A stretch of 64,000 bases of DNA from Blasia pusilla (GCA_050084515.1 CM114273.1:1860001-1924000); one strand, 5' to 3'. Positions 47,801 to 59,600 are shown, numbered from the stretch's first letter. Notes: generated by a model not told the origin, from the letters alone. A program made the numbers and translations.

Positions 47801-50800
47801 TATGAGGTGACTAAATATGTCCAGTTTCCTGACACCCACTTGATGGTAGGGTTGCAGTCGCAAAGGAAACAGAGTTTAATCTGTTGGGCTTCATTCTCGT
47901 CATGGCTGCTGCTCTCATGGCTGGATTTAGATGGACTGTGACACAGCTTCTTCTGCAGGTATGTTTAGGTTCTTCACGTTGTATAACATCTCTTTCTTGA
48001 GGTCCCCCTTTAATAATGCCCCAGTCTGCTTGCTGGGATATTCTTGAGGAATGCTCACCAGCTACAGAGAGAATTGAAGCTGTTTACACTTTCTATGTTA
48101 AGAAAGGGAAGTGATGTCAACCACAAATTGGTGCCCTCACGTGGTTTTGCACTGTCTGCATCTCGTGCTGTCACTTCACATTACACTGAATTGCCACTGA
48201 AGCAGTCCCATGGGACTGAGATATTCAAAGGTCTAAACTCATTCTCGTCCATGATCACCAATGTGAGGAATATGGTAAGAACTTCCATACATTTGGATCC
48301 AAAGGAGAAGCGATTGGAAGATGGAATAGGGCTTAGACCTTTAAGCATCTTTTGGAAGGCATGAATACATCAAACTTCCAACTTGAAATTGCTTTTCTTA
48401 TACGCTTAAGCAGCACAAAAGTTACGTTTCTGGTGATAATAGACAGACAGGGTTAGAATTTGACCAGATTACGTGAGATTACAGGTTTTCTTCACCCTGG
48501 AATTTTGCTTGCTGTCCAGGGTATTCACACATTTCAGATGTATGGCATCTGGGGTGGCTGTCATGGCCCATTGGTTGGATAAGTTTAGAAGAATGAGCCT
48601 GGCAATGTCCCACCAGTTCAGATTACAATCACGTTTTTTATGAATATCTGTCACACTTTCAGGCCTCCTGGAAGTTTTGTATCTGCCTGGCTCCACCATT
48701 CTATAAACCCTTGCATCACAAATATATATAATTGTTAATCACAGAGAAAACATAGAGTTACTCAAAGGAGAATGCACTCAGTAGTCGTTTCTGTTTAAAT
48801 TTTTTCATATATTTATCCATAAGAAATACTGCTATGAACAATAATGTCACGTGGACTTTTGCAGTGTTTGCACCCTCTCTAAGAGTGTATTTGGCAGAGA
48901 TATTGAAGGATGTGAACTCAATTTTTCTTGTTGGATGTCACTGTCTTGTGGGTACTTTGATGGATGCTTTTGCTGAATTGTCGGCCGTCACCCAGAAAGA
49001 AGAATATGGTAAGTCTTTTCTACCTGCCTTGGGCATACCTCTCTCAATTTGTTCATGTTGAAAGGTTACTCTGGAAGGAGGACTACATGTTTGTGTCCAG
49101 ATTCCTGTCACCTCCATAGCAGTGACAGAAACTCAGTGCAGGAGGAGAGCCTACAACCCTTCTTGGGAATCATTGTCAGCAGCTGGTTAAGTCACTGGTT
49201 GGCTCATGGTGATCAGTAATTATTACTATTCGTGAAGTCCATTAATTGTAGGCGAAAGTACTCAAACTACTGTACCATAATCACACTGCATTTACTATGG
49301 TGCTGGTTCAACCATTTTCTTTCAAGGTTCTATCCCCGAAAGTTCATTTGAACCCTTAGTCCCTTTTGGGATTAGAGTTGTTTGCCTCGGCGTCAGCATC
49401 AGTCAGTAATTATTCTTGTTCGTGAAGTCCATTAATTGTCGGTGAAGGTATTCAAACTACTGTACCATAATCACACTGCATTTACTATGGTGCTGGTTCA
49501 ACCATTTTCTTTTAAGGTTCTATCCCCCAAAACCTTCATTTAAACCCTTAGTCTCTTTTGGGATTAGAGTTGTTTGCCTCGGCTTCAGCATCAGTCTTTT
49601 GCACAGATGTTCCTGATCCAACAAACTTGTGTAGCCAGATTTGTGCTGAGATTGCAGTGGCACGTTAGTCCATCACCAGCCGAATCATACTCAGTAGGAT
49701 ATAACATAATTGATGTTAGACTTAAGTACCAGTTTCCATGATTGGTATACCTTTGTGGAGACTCGGTGCAAAAGCTCTGGCTGACTCAGTGTGCATTACT
49801 TTACCCTGTGCAGGTCTGAACAATCCTTATGCAGTGATGAGCTGTTTGACACCAGTCATGGCAGCATTGTCGCTTATCCTCTCCTTTATACTGGAACCCT
49901 GGAGCAAGTTTGGTCAATCCCATTATTTTGATACTCCAGAGCATGTGTTTTCAAGCCTTGCACTTATGCTGCTTGGTGGCACTCTTGCATTTTTCATGGT
50001 GAGCATCTCCCTCATCACAATCATCAAAAGATTACAGGATCAGTGAAGTATTTATACCTTAGCATCTCTTCCCAGCAACGTGGTGTCTTTTGGGTTTGAC
50101 AAAATTCACTTTTTGCTTGCTGCGACCTCAGGTTTCTGCAGAGTACATCCTTATATCAAAAACTAGTGCTGTTGCTCTCACTGTCGCCGGAGTAGTGAAG
50201 GAGGTTGTTACCATATTGGTAGGAAATCTAATATCTCCTCAAGGCTCAAGTGATTTATTTACAGTGGGTCTCAAAGTCCTGTGGTCATCTGAAGGAGTAT
50301 GTTTTTTGATAATTGATTTTGAATCTTTCTTTGGTGGATAAACTGGTGAGAACGATGGAGTAACAGCGGGTCTTTCGTTTCCATCCTCCACATATCAATT
50401 TCCTGCCCTTGTACTAGATTTCTGCTAATTTGGCACATTTGAATTGAAACTCTTATGGTGGGTCTGAAGTCGGTCTTGAGATTGCAGACTTAAAAGCATG
50501 AACTTGTGTGTAAATCCCAGGTTGCGGTTACATTTCTTCATGACAAGTTCACAGTCCAGAAGGGTGCTGGACTTATGGTCATTATTATAGGAGTAAGCTT
50601 GTTTAACTGGTTGAGGTGAGTTTCGCCACAATTTCTACAATTGTGCAATGTACATCTTAACTGTGGATTCCGCAATGATTCTACCTTCATCATAAGAAAT
50701 TGGCCAATTACCTCACTAGGTCATTACCATGCACATTATATTCCCCTACTTTGCCTTTATGCCAATTTGACAAGAGCTCATTCCCCATTAATTTATTTCT

Positions 50801-50959
50801 ATACGGTTGTGTTGTCCTTGCAGATATCAGAAGTTGGTTGAGGGCGACTCAAGTCTCCATGGGTCAGGAAATCGTGGTGGGCATCACCAGTATGTGGCTT
50901 TAAGAGAAAGCAATCCAGTTTTTGAACTCGGAGATGAGTTAGATGAAGACATCCTATGA
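44848..50959 (+). CDS. SLC35C2-like nucleotide-sugar / triose-phosphate-type transporter
   Basis: Eleven exons in phase: 44848-45620, 46549-46718, 46889-46974, 47164-47213, 47405-47472, 47858-47958, 48996-49008, 49814-49998, 50132-50218, 50521-50615 and 50824-50959, giving 587 residues. The first 240 residues are soluble, charged and Ser-rich. The rest is a DMT/TPT-fold transporter close to the plant SLC35C2 group (such as Arabidopsis At1g06470): LVWYIFSTLLTLYNKLLLG, FPAPLLMNTIHFSMQAVIS, ISWKDYFMRVVPTALATALD, SLVFISVTFETMCKSGAPVF, VAKETEFNLLGFILVMAAAL, PYAVMSCLTPVMA, TSAVALTVAGVVKEVVTILV, MVIIIGVSLFNWLRY. The likely location is Golgi/endomembrane, and the substrate is unknown. Exon 7 is a 13-nt microexon reading KEEY plus one base. 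The ATG follows a TTGCAG, so a 5' UTR intron may end there. Confidence 0.9.
49214..49596 (+). repeat. Tandem duplication, two units of about 190 bp, in an intron
   Basis: CAGTAATTATT...CGTGAAGTCCATTAATTGT...ACTACTGTACCATAATCACA...TTTGCCTCGGC-TCAGCATCAGT occurs twice head to tail in intron 7 of the transporter gene. Identity is high, so the duplication is recent. Confidence 0.85.
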
Positions 50960-52648
50960 ACTTAGCACTTGGAACTCCCACTCGGGACTCGATTGTTCTC
51001 TTTCTGTGCACCTGCACTTTGTAGTGTCGAGCATGTGCTTACCAGTTACGAAGAACTAGTTTGTAAATTGAATTTATTCATTCTAAATAATATTGTGGTC
51101 CAAATTGTCTCCAGTCCCAAATTTGGAATTCCTTTAAAATTTCTTGCCCTCAGTTTCACTGCACTTTTCAAGAGCCACACACGGGGCATGTATGGACACT
51201 GCGTTGGCGGATAAAGCTCTCCAGAACCATCCTGTACATTTGAAATCGAGGTTCTTCAAAATCTGACAGAGTGAGATTGACTAACAAGCATTTTTTTAAA
51301 TAGTGATGCTTTCTGGGGTTTCTATCCTTCAGACTTTGTTGGGATTTTCCGAGTCTGGATTGGTCTTCATAACCTCTTATCAACCTATGTACCCATCAAA
51401 CATTAATTACGAAATGAGCGATGACAAAAGATCCCATCTGAATCATACGTTCTTCCAGTCTGCTTCCATTCTTTTCTGGTAGGAGCAATAGCCGAGAATA
51501 TTGAAGCCCGAGTCATTTTCGTATCATTTATGGAGCTGTACTGTTTTGTGCTACTCAACAGATACGCAAAGTGCAAAAACTTACATGGATAGTACACGAG
51601 TAACTTATAAATAACACCAAGTGTCTTAGCTCCATTTTCTAATCTACGATTTTGAATAAGTGACAACTGAAACGTGCGAGTGGTGATCTGATAGTCTGAA
51701 CAAATAGCAGTCACCTATTCAAATTTGAGAATAGGGGTGCATGCATACATGTTGAAGTGACAAATCCTACATACTATGTCTGTTTTTTAAACGGACTTCT
51801 TTTCGCTGGTACAAGCCTAAAACCTCCATTGTCTCAGACTTGATTAGGGCAGCAGAGGAACTTATCCCTACCCCTTTCACCATCAAGGATTAGTGCAACT
51901 CCACATTGGATGCAGGTTGGTAGCAGGATCAACAAATGATACTGGAGCTTCAGGATGAAGGTTTGGAAACCTGCAAGCAGTCGTTGGATCTTGAACTTGC
52001 ATTTTTGGAGAGCAAGACGATCCCAAAATGACACATACCATATATTTCCAAGTCCTTTCGCATGCCTCTACTTCAACGAGTACACTAGGTTTGGATGCGG
52101 TAAGCAACTCAGAGTTAGTATTGGGAGAAATACCCATTTGTATCACTCAAACCACCATGACCACGTTTCTAGAAAATGTTTCAGGACTATAAGAGTCATA
52201 AAAGAAGTGCTTGAGCATGGCAAGGAGTTAAGATTATGATGCTAAGTCAATGATGTCGAGTCATTATCCGGGATGAAAGAAGAGAGACTTTGATGTGATC
52301 CACCAAAATTAAAATTTAGATTCATTAATCGCAAGACTAGAGAGGCGAACAAAATTGGTTGAGGGACTAATGCTAGTCAAGGCGAGCATGTGTCTTTAGA
52401 CTAAGCTTAGGGGAAATGGATACATGGATGGAGAATTAGTTAGGTGTTAGACCTAACTTTGAGCCAAGTTAAGAGTGAAGGGCAAGTAGCATTTAGCCTT
52501 TGAAAGTTATTCACCGACTAGTTTTTATTAATTAGAGAACGCCTACTGTGTGTGCGAAATAGAATCATGTCACATTAGTGTTGTCTATGATTGCGGAAGT
52601 GGCCGTTCAGAGTCGCATCTCCTTATGTGTGTGAAACCTAGCATCTCC
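50960..52648. other. Intergenic downstream of the transporter
   Basis: No recognisable gene. The first few hundred bases are the probable 3' untranslated region. A 26-bp unit (CATCTCCTTATGTGTGTGAAACCTAG) starts at 52617 and repeats directly at 52643, next to the hAT candidate end. Confidence 0.5.
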
Positions 52649-53445
52649 TTATGTGTGTGAAACCTAGACGCACTCCCCAGGTGTGAACCCTGAACGCCCT
52701 AAACCCTAACCAGCAGCTGATCAGGAATTCAGAAGCATCAGGGGCCCCGAGATCTGCTCTGTCTCATCAAGATGAGACCGTGTCTTCTCTTCATTTTTGT
52801 TCCTTCAAGTACCGCCATCTTCATAGTGGAAAACATACTCAAGTGTCTACAACTCGGGAATTACATATCTCTTCATCATTCACAATTGAACAGCCCACGC
52901 CTTCAGATTAGATGCAAAAAGGGTACCAGCCAGGGAACCCACCAATCATACACTGCAAGTGTATGATTGATTGGTTTCATGGCTGCTCTATGTTTTGGCA
53001 TGAGTGATGCACCAAGTTGAGAAATTCGATCATAGAGGACCCTCAATGACGGAGAAATCAGCATCTTCTAAGAGAATTCGAGTAACTTTGTATGTGAATC
53101 CTGAACGCAGGGCAATGTTCGGAGAGATCCGGGGTTATGAGTAACCCCGGCCGGCAGTTTTCAGGAAAATCCGACGCCAGAAAATCACCACCGGCACCAG
53201 TTCCGGGCGGTATTGAGTAGATGCCGGAAGTTGACAGGGCAGTCGAGCAGGTGCCGGATTATGATTGTCTGACGGCACGAATATGCCGGAATGTGGCGAC
53301 GTCCGGGTAGGATAGCCGGTTTTCGGCTGGATAACTTTTTCCGGCGGACGGTTTATTGCCGTTTGGGGTGCCGGCTGCCGGAAATATGGGAGTGGCCACG
53401 ATTTTCTTAGGGGGAGGCGGCTAGATTCACACCGTCCCCTGAAAT

Positions 53446-53474
53446 GTGTGCCCTAACACCCATTTAGGGCACAC
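53446..53474. repeat. Short perfect hairpin
   Basis: GTGTGCCCTAA at 53446-53456 is the exact inverse of 53464-53474 with a 7-nt loop. It lies inside the left part of the hAT element. Confidence 0.6.
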
Positions 53475-53589
53475 TAATTTGAGTCGTCCGATCTAAATCA
53501 AATGGTTGGAAGTAGGGTCGCTCATCTGCCAAGGGGCTTGCAGGGGGGTGGAGACGCAACTACAGCCCGTGAGACCCTCATTCTGCTCT

Positions 53590-53820
53590 GTCTCCACTCC
53601 GCTCTGCCCCGCTCCGCGGCCTCCGCTCCGCTCGGATCTGCTCCGCTTTGCTAAGTTTGCTCTGCTCGGATCTGCTCCGCTTTGCTCTGCTCGGATCCGC
53701 TCCTTCCCTCCAGATGAATTTGCGCCATTGAAACCGTTCCGCTTTGCTAAGTTTGCTCTGCTCGGATCTGCTCCGCAGCCTCCGCTTTGCTCTGCTTGGA
53801 TCCGCTCCGCTCTGTGACGA
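53590..53820 (+). repeat. Degenerate CTCCGCT / CTGCTCGGAT tandem array
   Basis: Units such as GCTCGGATCTGCTCCGCTTT recur irregularly over about 230 bp, upstream of the transposase start. This is low-complexity DNA within the hAT element, possibly promoter or subterminal sequence. Confidence 0.75.
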
Positions 53821-54361
53821 AAGATTAGGCTCTCCGAAGTGCTCTGTTGCGTTTCTGCTTGGCTAGGTGATTTGTTTTTTTTGTAGGGCCGCGTTGCTGC
53901 TCTGTTGCATTTCTTCTTGGTTGGATGATTCGCTTTTTTGTATGGCCGCTTTGCTGCTTTGTTGCGTTTCGCTTGTGCAGGGTTTTTGGCGTCTCAATGT
54001 GGCTATGTTGCAAACTTGTGACAGTGGCCATTTCGTGACTCTCGCCGTAGCCCTGTTGCTTTGCATTTTATCTCTGCAATTTTCCAACTGTATTGGCCGA
54101 TTCCTCCCTAATTTGACCTACGAGTTGGGTTCGTTGTGCGGCCTTCCATTTTGGGTTTGCTATGCAACTTGGTCTCGGGTGCTCGCAGCTCTCGGACTCT
54201 CCATTCTCTCATAGTGTCATTTCTTGTTCCTTGGCAAGTTCTCCTGATTAGGGACAAGGTTTCTCCGTTCTCCTGATTAGGTCCAGGGTTTGTGTCGATT
54301 AGGGCCAGGGATTAACCCTTCTCCCGTGCCTTGAAGTTGTAGCCTACACCCACTTGTTCAC

Positions 54362-56585
54362 ATGGCGAAAAGACAGAAGACCATGACTTCTTCCTAGATA
54401 AGGAACGAATATCCGATGGGCATGACATTATCGCATTGTCTGGCTCATCTGATGACAGAGAAGAGCAGCCTCCATCAGGAAGCAGTGCAGGTTTGGCTAA
54501 GAAAGTTAGAGTAGCGTGGAAGGATGTATGGTACTCAATGTATGATTGGATTGAGTTTGATTTGGTCAATGGTAGAATCTTTTGTAGAGTTTGTAAGGAG
54601 GGGAAGGGGAAGAGTGTATTTGCCAAAGACGGAGCCATAAATTGCAAGGTTTCAGCCTTTACTGATCATGCGAAGTCCAATGAGCACATCAAACTTGCAT
54701 GGGCTGCCCATGGGGGTAAGAAGTCGATGGCCAAGGCCATAGCCACTACCAACCGAACCTGCGAATTTGCTCTGCTGACACTGTTTAAGTGCGCATACTT
54801 CCTTGCGAAGGAGGCTATGCCGTTTTTAAACTTTCCCAGCCTTTGTAAGTTGATGCTTTCTGTCAATGCCCCTATTACCAGAGACCTATACCAAGATGAA
54901 AAGAGCTGTAATGATATGTGTTGTTTCATTAGCCAAGTTCTGTATATAAGAACTCTTGCGAGACTTCAAGCCTCTCCTTTCTTTGGAGTTATGATCGATG
55001 AATCAATTGACATTTTTGTAACAGGGCATTTGGTTGTGTTTGCCACCTTCATTGAAGAGGGCCAATCAGAATGTTGTTTTTTAGGATTACTTCGTTGCGA
55101 ATCAAAATGTGCTAGTGCTATTACTGAAAGTTTGTTGCAACTTATCAAAGATGGAGGATTAGAATTCTCCAAAATGGTGGCATTTGGTTCAGATGGTGCT
55201 TCTACAATGGTAGGTAGCTAGACAGGGGTGGCATCCCAAATGAAGCAGAAGGTAAATCCTTACATTCTTTCAGTTCATTGTGTAGCCCACAGAACTAATT
55301 TGGCGGCTTTATCAACTGCTAAAGCTCTTGATTGCAAGTCAATATCCTCTGAATTTGATTCGATCCTCAATTCAGTAGCTGGCTACTTTAGAAGGTCGTC
55401 CAAGAGGAAGACAATTCTAGCATCTTTGTAGGAAAAATTCAATGACTCCCAGCGGGTAATGAAGAGATACCACAAGATTAGATGGTTATCTGTTGGCAGG
55501 CTGTCACCACATTGTGTGATTCTCTAGAATCATTATTGACATATTTTAGAGATATTTCCCCCTCACAGGATGATGGGAACGCCGCAAATTTATTTACTAG
55601 GTTGAGATCATTCCAAATAATCTTTCAATTATACTTTTTGGTTGACATTCTTTCCATGCTTGCAAATTTGAGTAAGATATTTCAGTACAAGTTTGTGGAT
55701 GTTAGCACTATAGGGAGCATTGTCAATTCAGAGATAGCTAGGATTACCATAAATTTTGTCATGGAAACTCATGACTTGAATGCCTCCACCTTCTCTAAAG
55801 ATACTGGTTACCATATACTTCCTCATTTTGGGCCACCTGGTGGTTATCTTCGTCGTTTACAATCTGAGATAAGGGGAAACAAATTTCATAGCATTGCTAT
55901 GTCCCGAGATCGTACTGGAAGGGACTTGGAGGCTGCCTTATTCTTTCAGAAAAGGTTTGCTGAAAGTGTGTGTGCAACTTTACAGGAGCGATTTCGAGAT
56001 AATAACCTGATTGGATCAATGAGAATCCTCAATCCTTTGCATATGCCTTCTCGGCAAGTGGGATTGAATAGTTGGGGGTGTAAAGATTTAGATGATTTGT
56101 GTGGTTTTTTTGGAGCTCAATTGCCATTGGGGGATGCAATGCAACCTCCTATCATTAATTCTCCCATTGTGAAGCAAGAGTTCCAGTCTTTCAAATTGAT
56201 GGCTACTACTGAGTGGAAGGATCGTAACTTCAGAGACTTGTGGGCGATGGTAAGTTGGAGTCCCTCGTTGCAATGTAAGTATTCTAATTTTCTGATTTTG
56301 GCTAATGTAGCTAGAGTCCAGTGTGTTAGTACTGCCATATGTGAGAGAGCTTTTTCCATTCAGAACATGATCAAAACAAAATCTCGTAATAGATTGACCA
56401 CCAAGTACTTAGATGTTGTCTTGAGGATTGCCTTAGAAGGACCTTCCTCTGATTACGAAGAGATGTTGTCTGAGTCTGTGGTGTTGTGGAAGAATTTTGC
56501 TCATTTTAGGTACTTGTTTGCAAATCCATATAGATATATTTCCCCGAATGAAGAAGTTAAAGATACTCAAACACATGTAGATTAG
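54362..56585 (+). pseudogene. hAT family transposase, inactivated
   Basis: Protein order: MAKRQKT start, a TTF-type zinc-finger region (WKDVWYSMYDWIEFDL, FCRVCKEGKG, DHAKSNEHIKLAW; about residues 60-120), the catalytic region with GVMIDESIDI and FGSDGASTM (the two Asp), HCVAHRTNLAA, then the C-terminal ICERAFSIQNMIKTKSRNRL dimerisation block containing the expected catalytic Glu. It resembles the ZNF862/ZMYM-like hAT branch. Damage: the ATG at 54362 reaches a stop at 54395-54397 and the rest is in another frame; TAG stops at 55219-55221 and 55429-55431; and a one-base loss near 55500 (GGCAGGCTGTC). The protein is therefore not made as one chain, unless some of these are sequence errors. Confidence 0.85.
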
Positions 56586-56618
56586 AAGACATTCATATTT
56601 TGGGTTTTAGGATGTAGG

Positions 56619-56668
56619 ACCCTTCTTGAATACTTGGAGCCTTAGTGCTCCAAGTATTCAAGAGGGGT
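56619..56668. repeat. 22-bp hairpin just 3' of the transposase
   Basis: Arms 56619-56640 and 56647-56668 are inverse with one mismatch around a 6-nt loop, 33 bp after the transposase stop. It could be a transcript-end structure of the element or a nested insertion. Confidence 0.75.
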
Positions 56669-57150
56669 AGGATCCTTTGCTCCCAACTGGTGGGAGTTTC
56701 GTCAAGTTCAACTCCTGCCAAGGATGATTTTCTTAATACATTAAAAGGTTGTTTGTTTAGTTGCAAGTTCAGTTCAGGGAAAGGAACTTGATATCATACT
56801 TCCGGTGTGAACTCTGTGGAGGACGGAAGGAGTCGGTGGAAAAAAAAATTTTGAGACAGTTAGGAGGCGTAGCCGATTTTTGGCCGGCTTCACAAAGTTA
56901 TGCCAAAAATTGGCCGGAAGAGGGAGAAAAAACCCAGAAATAAGAAGAAAGAGGAAAACAAAAATCGGATTATTTCTGACAAGAAAAAAAATTCGGAAAA
57001 TAGTCGGAAAGTAAAAAACTTACCATCCTCGACCGGAACCAAATATTAATTTCCGATAAAATATGAGTGACACCAGTAATGGTCCGATAATTCTAAAAAA
57101 ACTCCCCGAACCATGACGCAGGGGAGTGCGTTTAGGGTTTACAGACATAA

Positions 57151-57580
57151 ACGCATGTGCATTCCCCGCGTCCCCTCGCCCCACGAGCTTCCCCAACGCG
57201 TCCCGCGAGACGGCAGCCCCGTTGCGCCCCTCATCCTTTCCCTGCAACACTCAGATTAAACCCATAAGTTTTGGTTCTTCCAGCGGCCAAAATATGTACA
57301 TAAAAAAGTAAGACGCACAAGCTTGTCTTTGGCTTGAAACCAAAGATAAGCTGTAGAGTCTCCTCACTCCCTATCCGGAAGAGAGTTTAGTCAAGGGTTG
57401 AGTTAGGCTTCGAATTCCATTGGTAGGTTCTAGGCTAGGGAGTCGTAGTTGGCAGGGTCTAGTCCGGCCTTCAATTCCTGTGGTGCCTTAGAACTTAAAG
57501 TTTAGCACACCCCTTTAGGTGAGACCGCAGACGGGGCAATAGCGCACTATACTTTTGCAATCTGTAAAACCGGAGCAACT
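57151..57580. other. Gene-free flank of the hAT element
   Basis: No gene-like open frame or clear repeat is seen here. Confidence 0.4.
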
Positions 57581-57589
57581 TGTTGCCCC

Positions 57590-58030
57590 TTCACACGACC
57601 TTTAGCGACCGATTGTCCTTTGAGAAGCCTTAGCAAATATCATCCAGTGTTTTGTAACCTGAAAAATCTGAGCATATTGTCCTTTCACAACCTTTAGCGA
57701 CCGATTGTCCTTTCATAAACTCTGGCATATACCGTCTATGGTATTTTTGTAACTTGTAAAACTTGAGCAACATATCGTCCTTACACATCATTCAACAACA
57801 GATTGTCCTTTCATAAACTCTAGCAGATACGCTTACACATCCTGCAGCGACTGATTGTCCTTTCATAAACTCTAGCAGATACCGTCTTGTAACCTTTAAA
57901 ACTTGAGCAACATCTCGTCCTTACACATCCTTCAGCGATTGATGGTCCTTTCATAAACTCTAGCAGATACCCTTACACATCCTTCAGCGACTGATTGTCC
58001 TTTCATGAACTCTAGCAGATACCGTCTGAT
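57590..58030 (+). repeat. Degenerate tandem array around GATTGTCCTTTCATAAACTC
   Basis: A unit of roughly 60-110 bp containing CAGCGACTGATTGTCCTTTC, ATAAACTCTAGCAGATAC and, in some units, CCGTCT-TAACTT-AAACTTGAGCA recurs about six times with drift. Alternation of long and short units suggests a two-part higher-order repeat. No coding frame is preserved. Confidence 0.8.
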
Positions 58031-58399
58031 CTTAAATAGTTTTTGATTTTTAGACACTCATCCCTACTACACTACATAGCACGTTTCTGACCATATATCT
58101 TCTCTCATCTTCAATAGTTTTGATTTCTAGACCTTCATCCTTACTTCATAGCAGTTTTGCGTCCATATGTCATTTTGATAAAAGTGATCCTTTTTTTCCA
58201 TATTTTCCAATCTATTCCAAAGATTTTCTCCACTTACTATATTTTTCTTTCAATAATTTTGTAGAAAATCTTTTCCTCATTAATCGATTGGCATAAACAT
58301 TTGGAATAGAACTTTTCATCCTAAAGATGGATAGTAAGGCTAAATCTTGGGGGGAGAGGGATAACCTTGTCGAGAGGACTTCTAGTAAAGGGTCTCAAC

Positions 58400-59600
58400 A
58401 TGGCAATTAGAGAAGCATGTATAGATTGGTTTTTCCAAATGTCCTTTGAGAAAAGACGATCATATATTTTGAGGGGGACAGAAGGTTTCGATGACTTTTC
58501 ATCGGAATTGGAAGGAATATGTAGGAAAGTTGCAAGGAAATTGAATTGGGAAGTCGATGCTAAAGAGGCCGAGAGGTTAGCATTGTTTTGTGCTCAACAA
58601 GGTGGTAACTTGGGGAGAGTATATCAAGATATGAAGACATACAAGGAGAAGAAGTTGGTTGATGAAGAGAGCTCTATACTAGAAAGCTTTTGTCTAGAAT
58701 TGAAACATGCTCAATGCCTTTACAAGAAACCTAGTACTTGTGTGGAAAGCTCATTGATAATTCCATTCGGAGTTACGTATATTTCTAGCAAAAATGTAGT
58801 TGGAGTAAATGATCCACAAGACACTTTGGGGTTTCACCCATGTAAAGTCAAGAAGACCCTTGGTTTCAGCGAGGATCTATATTGCTACATGAAGGAGTTT
58901 AAGACAAGATCTCAATCATATTCATCGATGATGCAAGCACATATGTTTGCTTCCATTATACATCGAGGAATTTTTCCAATGATAGGAAGGTTGATGGAGG
59001 ATCCTCCACGTGCCATCTATCCATACAGGAATGGTGGAAACCTTGAGAATTGGCTACAAGCAAGAACAGAGTTGCAGGTTTAACTGAGTTGCAAAAGATC
59101 GGATGTCATAAGATGGCTTCAAATATCATTCAACTTGTGATTGCCTTTCTTAGTACCATGGAGACTGTCCACAAGTGTGGAGTCTACACCGATCTTTTTC
59201 CTATGAATATTTTCATTCATTTTAGACCTAGGGATGAATCTTATATCGGAGTTGGAAATTGGGAAAATGCCTTGTGGGATGATGAATGCTTAGTCTCCTC
59301 TCATAAATGGTGGCCCCATGAACAGAAAAATCATGGCAGGTATATAGCACCAGAGTTGACAATAGGTCCTCTATGCCATCGGAATGATTGTGAAGAATTT
59401 GAGCTATGCGATGCATAATGGTTGTTTCCAAAATGATTATGCAAGCATAAAATGGACTTATTTAGATAGGGTTTAAAAGTGGGCATTGGCTCCAAACCCC
59501 TCAGATCGGAAAAGCTTACAATATCTTATTGCATATTGGAGGATAAATGCTAGAATATTGGGTGTAGACAATATAGATTCATGGATATATGCTCTTTGAG
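58400..59600 (+). pseudogene. Protein-kinase-like gene remnant (pseudokinase)
   Basis: A first frame (ATG 58400 to 59083) has a helical N-terminal part (WFFQMSFEKRRSYILRG) and then N-lobe-like sequence: LGFHPCKVKKTLGFSEDLYC resembles the VAIK-lysine/alpha-C region and YPYRNGGNLENWL the hinge. A second frame to 59418 gives TVHKCGVYTDLFPMNIFIHF, matching the catalytic loop with D-x4-N kept but the HRD arginine lost, then GVGNWENA where DFG is expected (no Asp) and RYIAPEL for APE. A third frame at about 59410-59600 gives WALAPNPSDRKSLQYLI, matching the end of the C-lobe. So it has at least two frameshifts and a stop near 59475. Whether the ancestor was active is unclear. Confidence 0.55.

Larger units (their letters stand above)
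52649..57150 (+). mobile_element. hAT-type DNA transposon (about 4.5 kb), defective
   Basis: A broken hAT transposase (54362-56585) lies between 30-bp sequences that are inverted copies with 26 of 30 matches and no gaps (52649-52678 and 57121-57150, shared core CGCACTCCCC). Inside each end is a stretch rich in CCGG/CGGA (53140-53390 and 56860-57040), in the position of hAT subterminal repeats. I did not find matching 8-bp target-site duplications, and the arms do not start with the usual hAT terminal bases, so the exact limits are tentative. Confidence 0.55.

Noticed and set aside
53506-53817. Ala/Pro/Leu-rich open frame upstream of the transposase
   Set aside because: It is a reading of the CTCCGCT-type tandem array. 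No domain, and composition is dictated by the repeat.
57590-58030. CRISPR-like array of regularly spaced repeats
   Set aside because: Spacing is irregular, the units drift, the intervening DNA is itself repeated, and the context is a plant nuclear genome.
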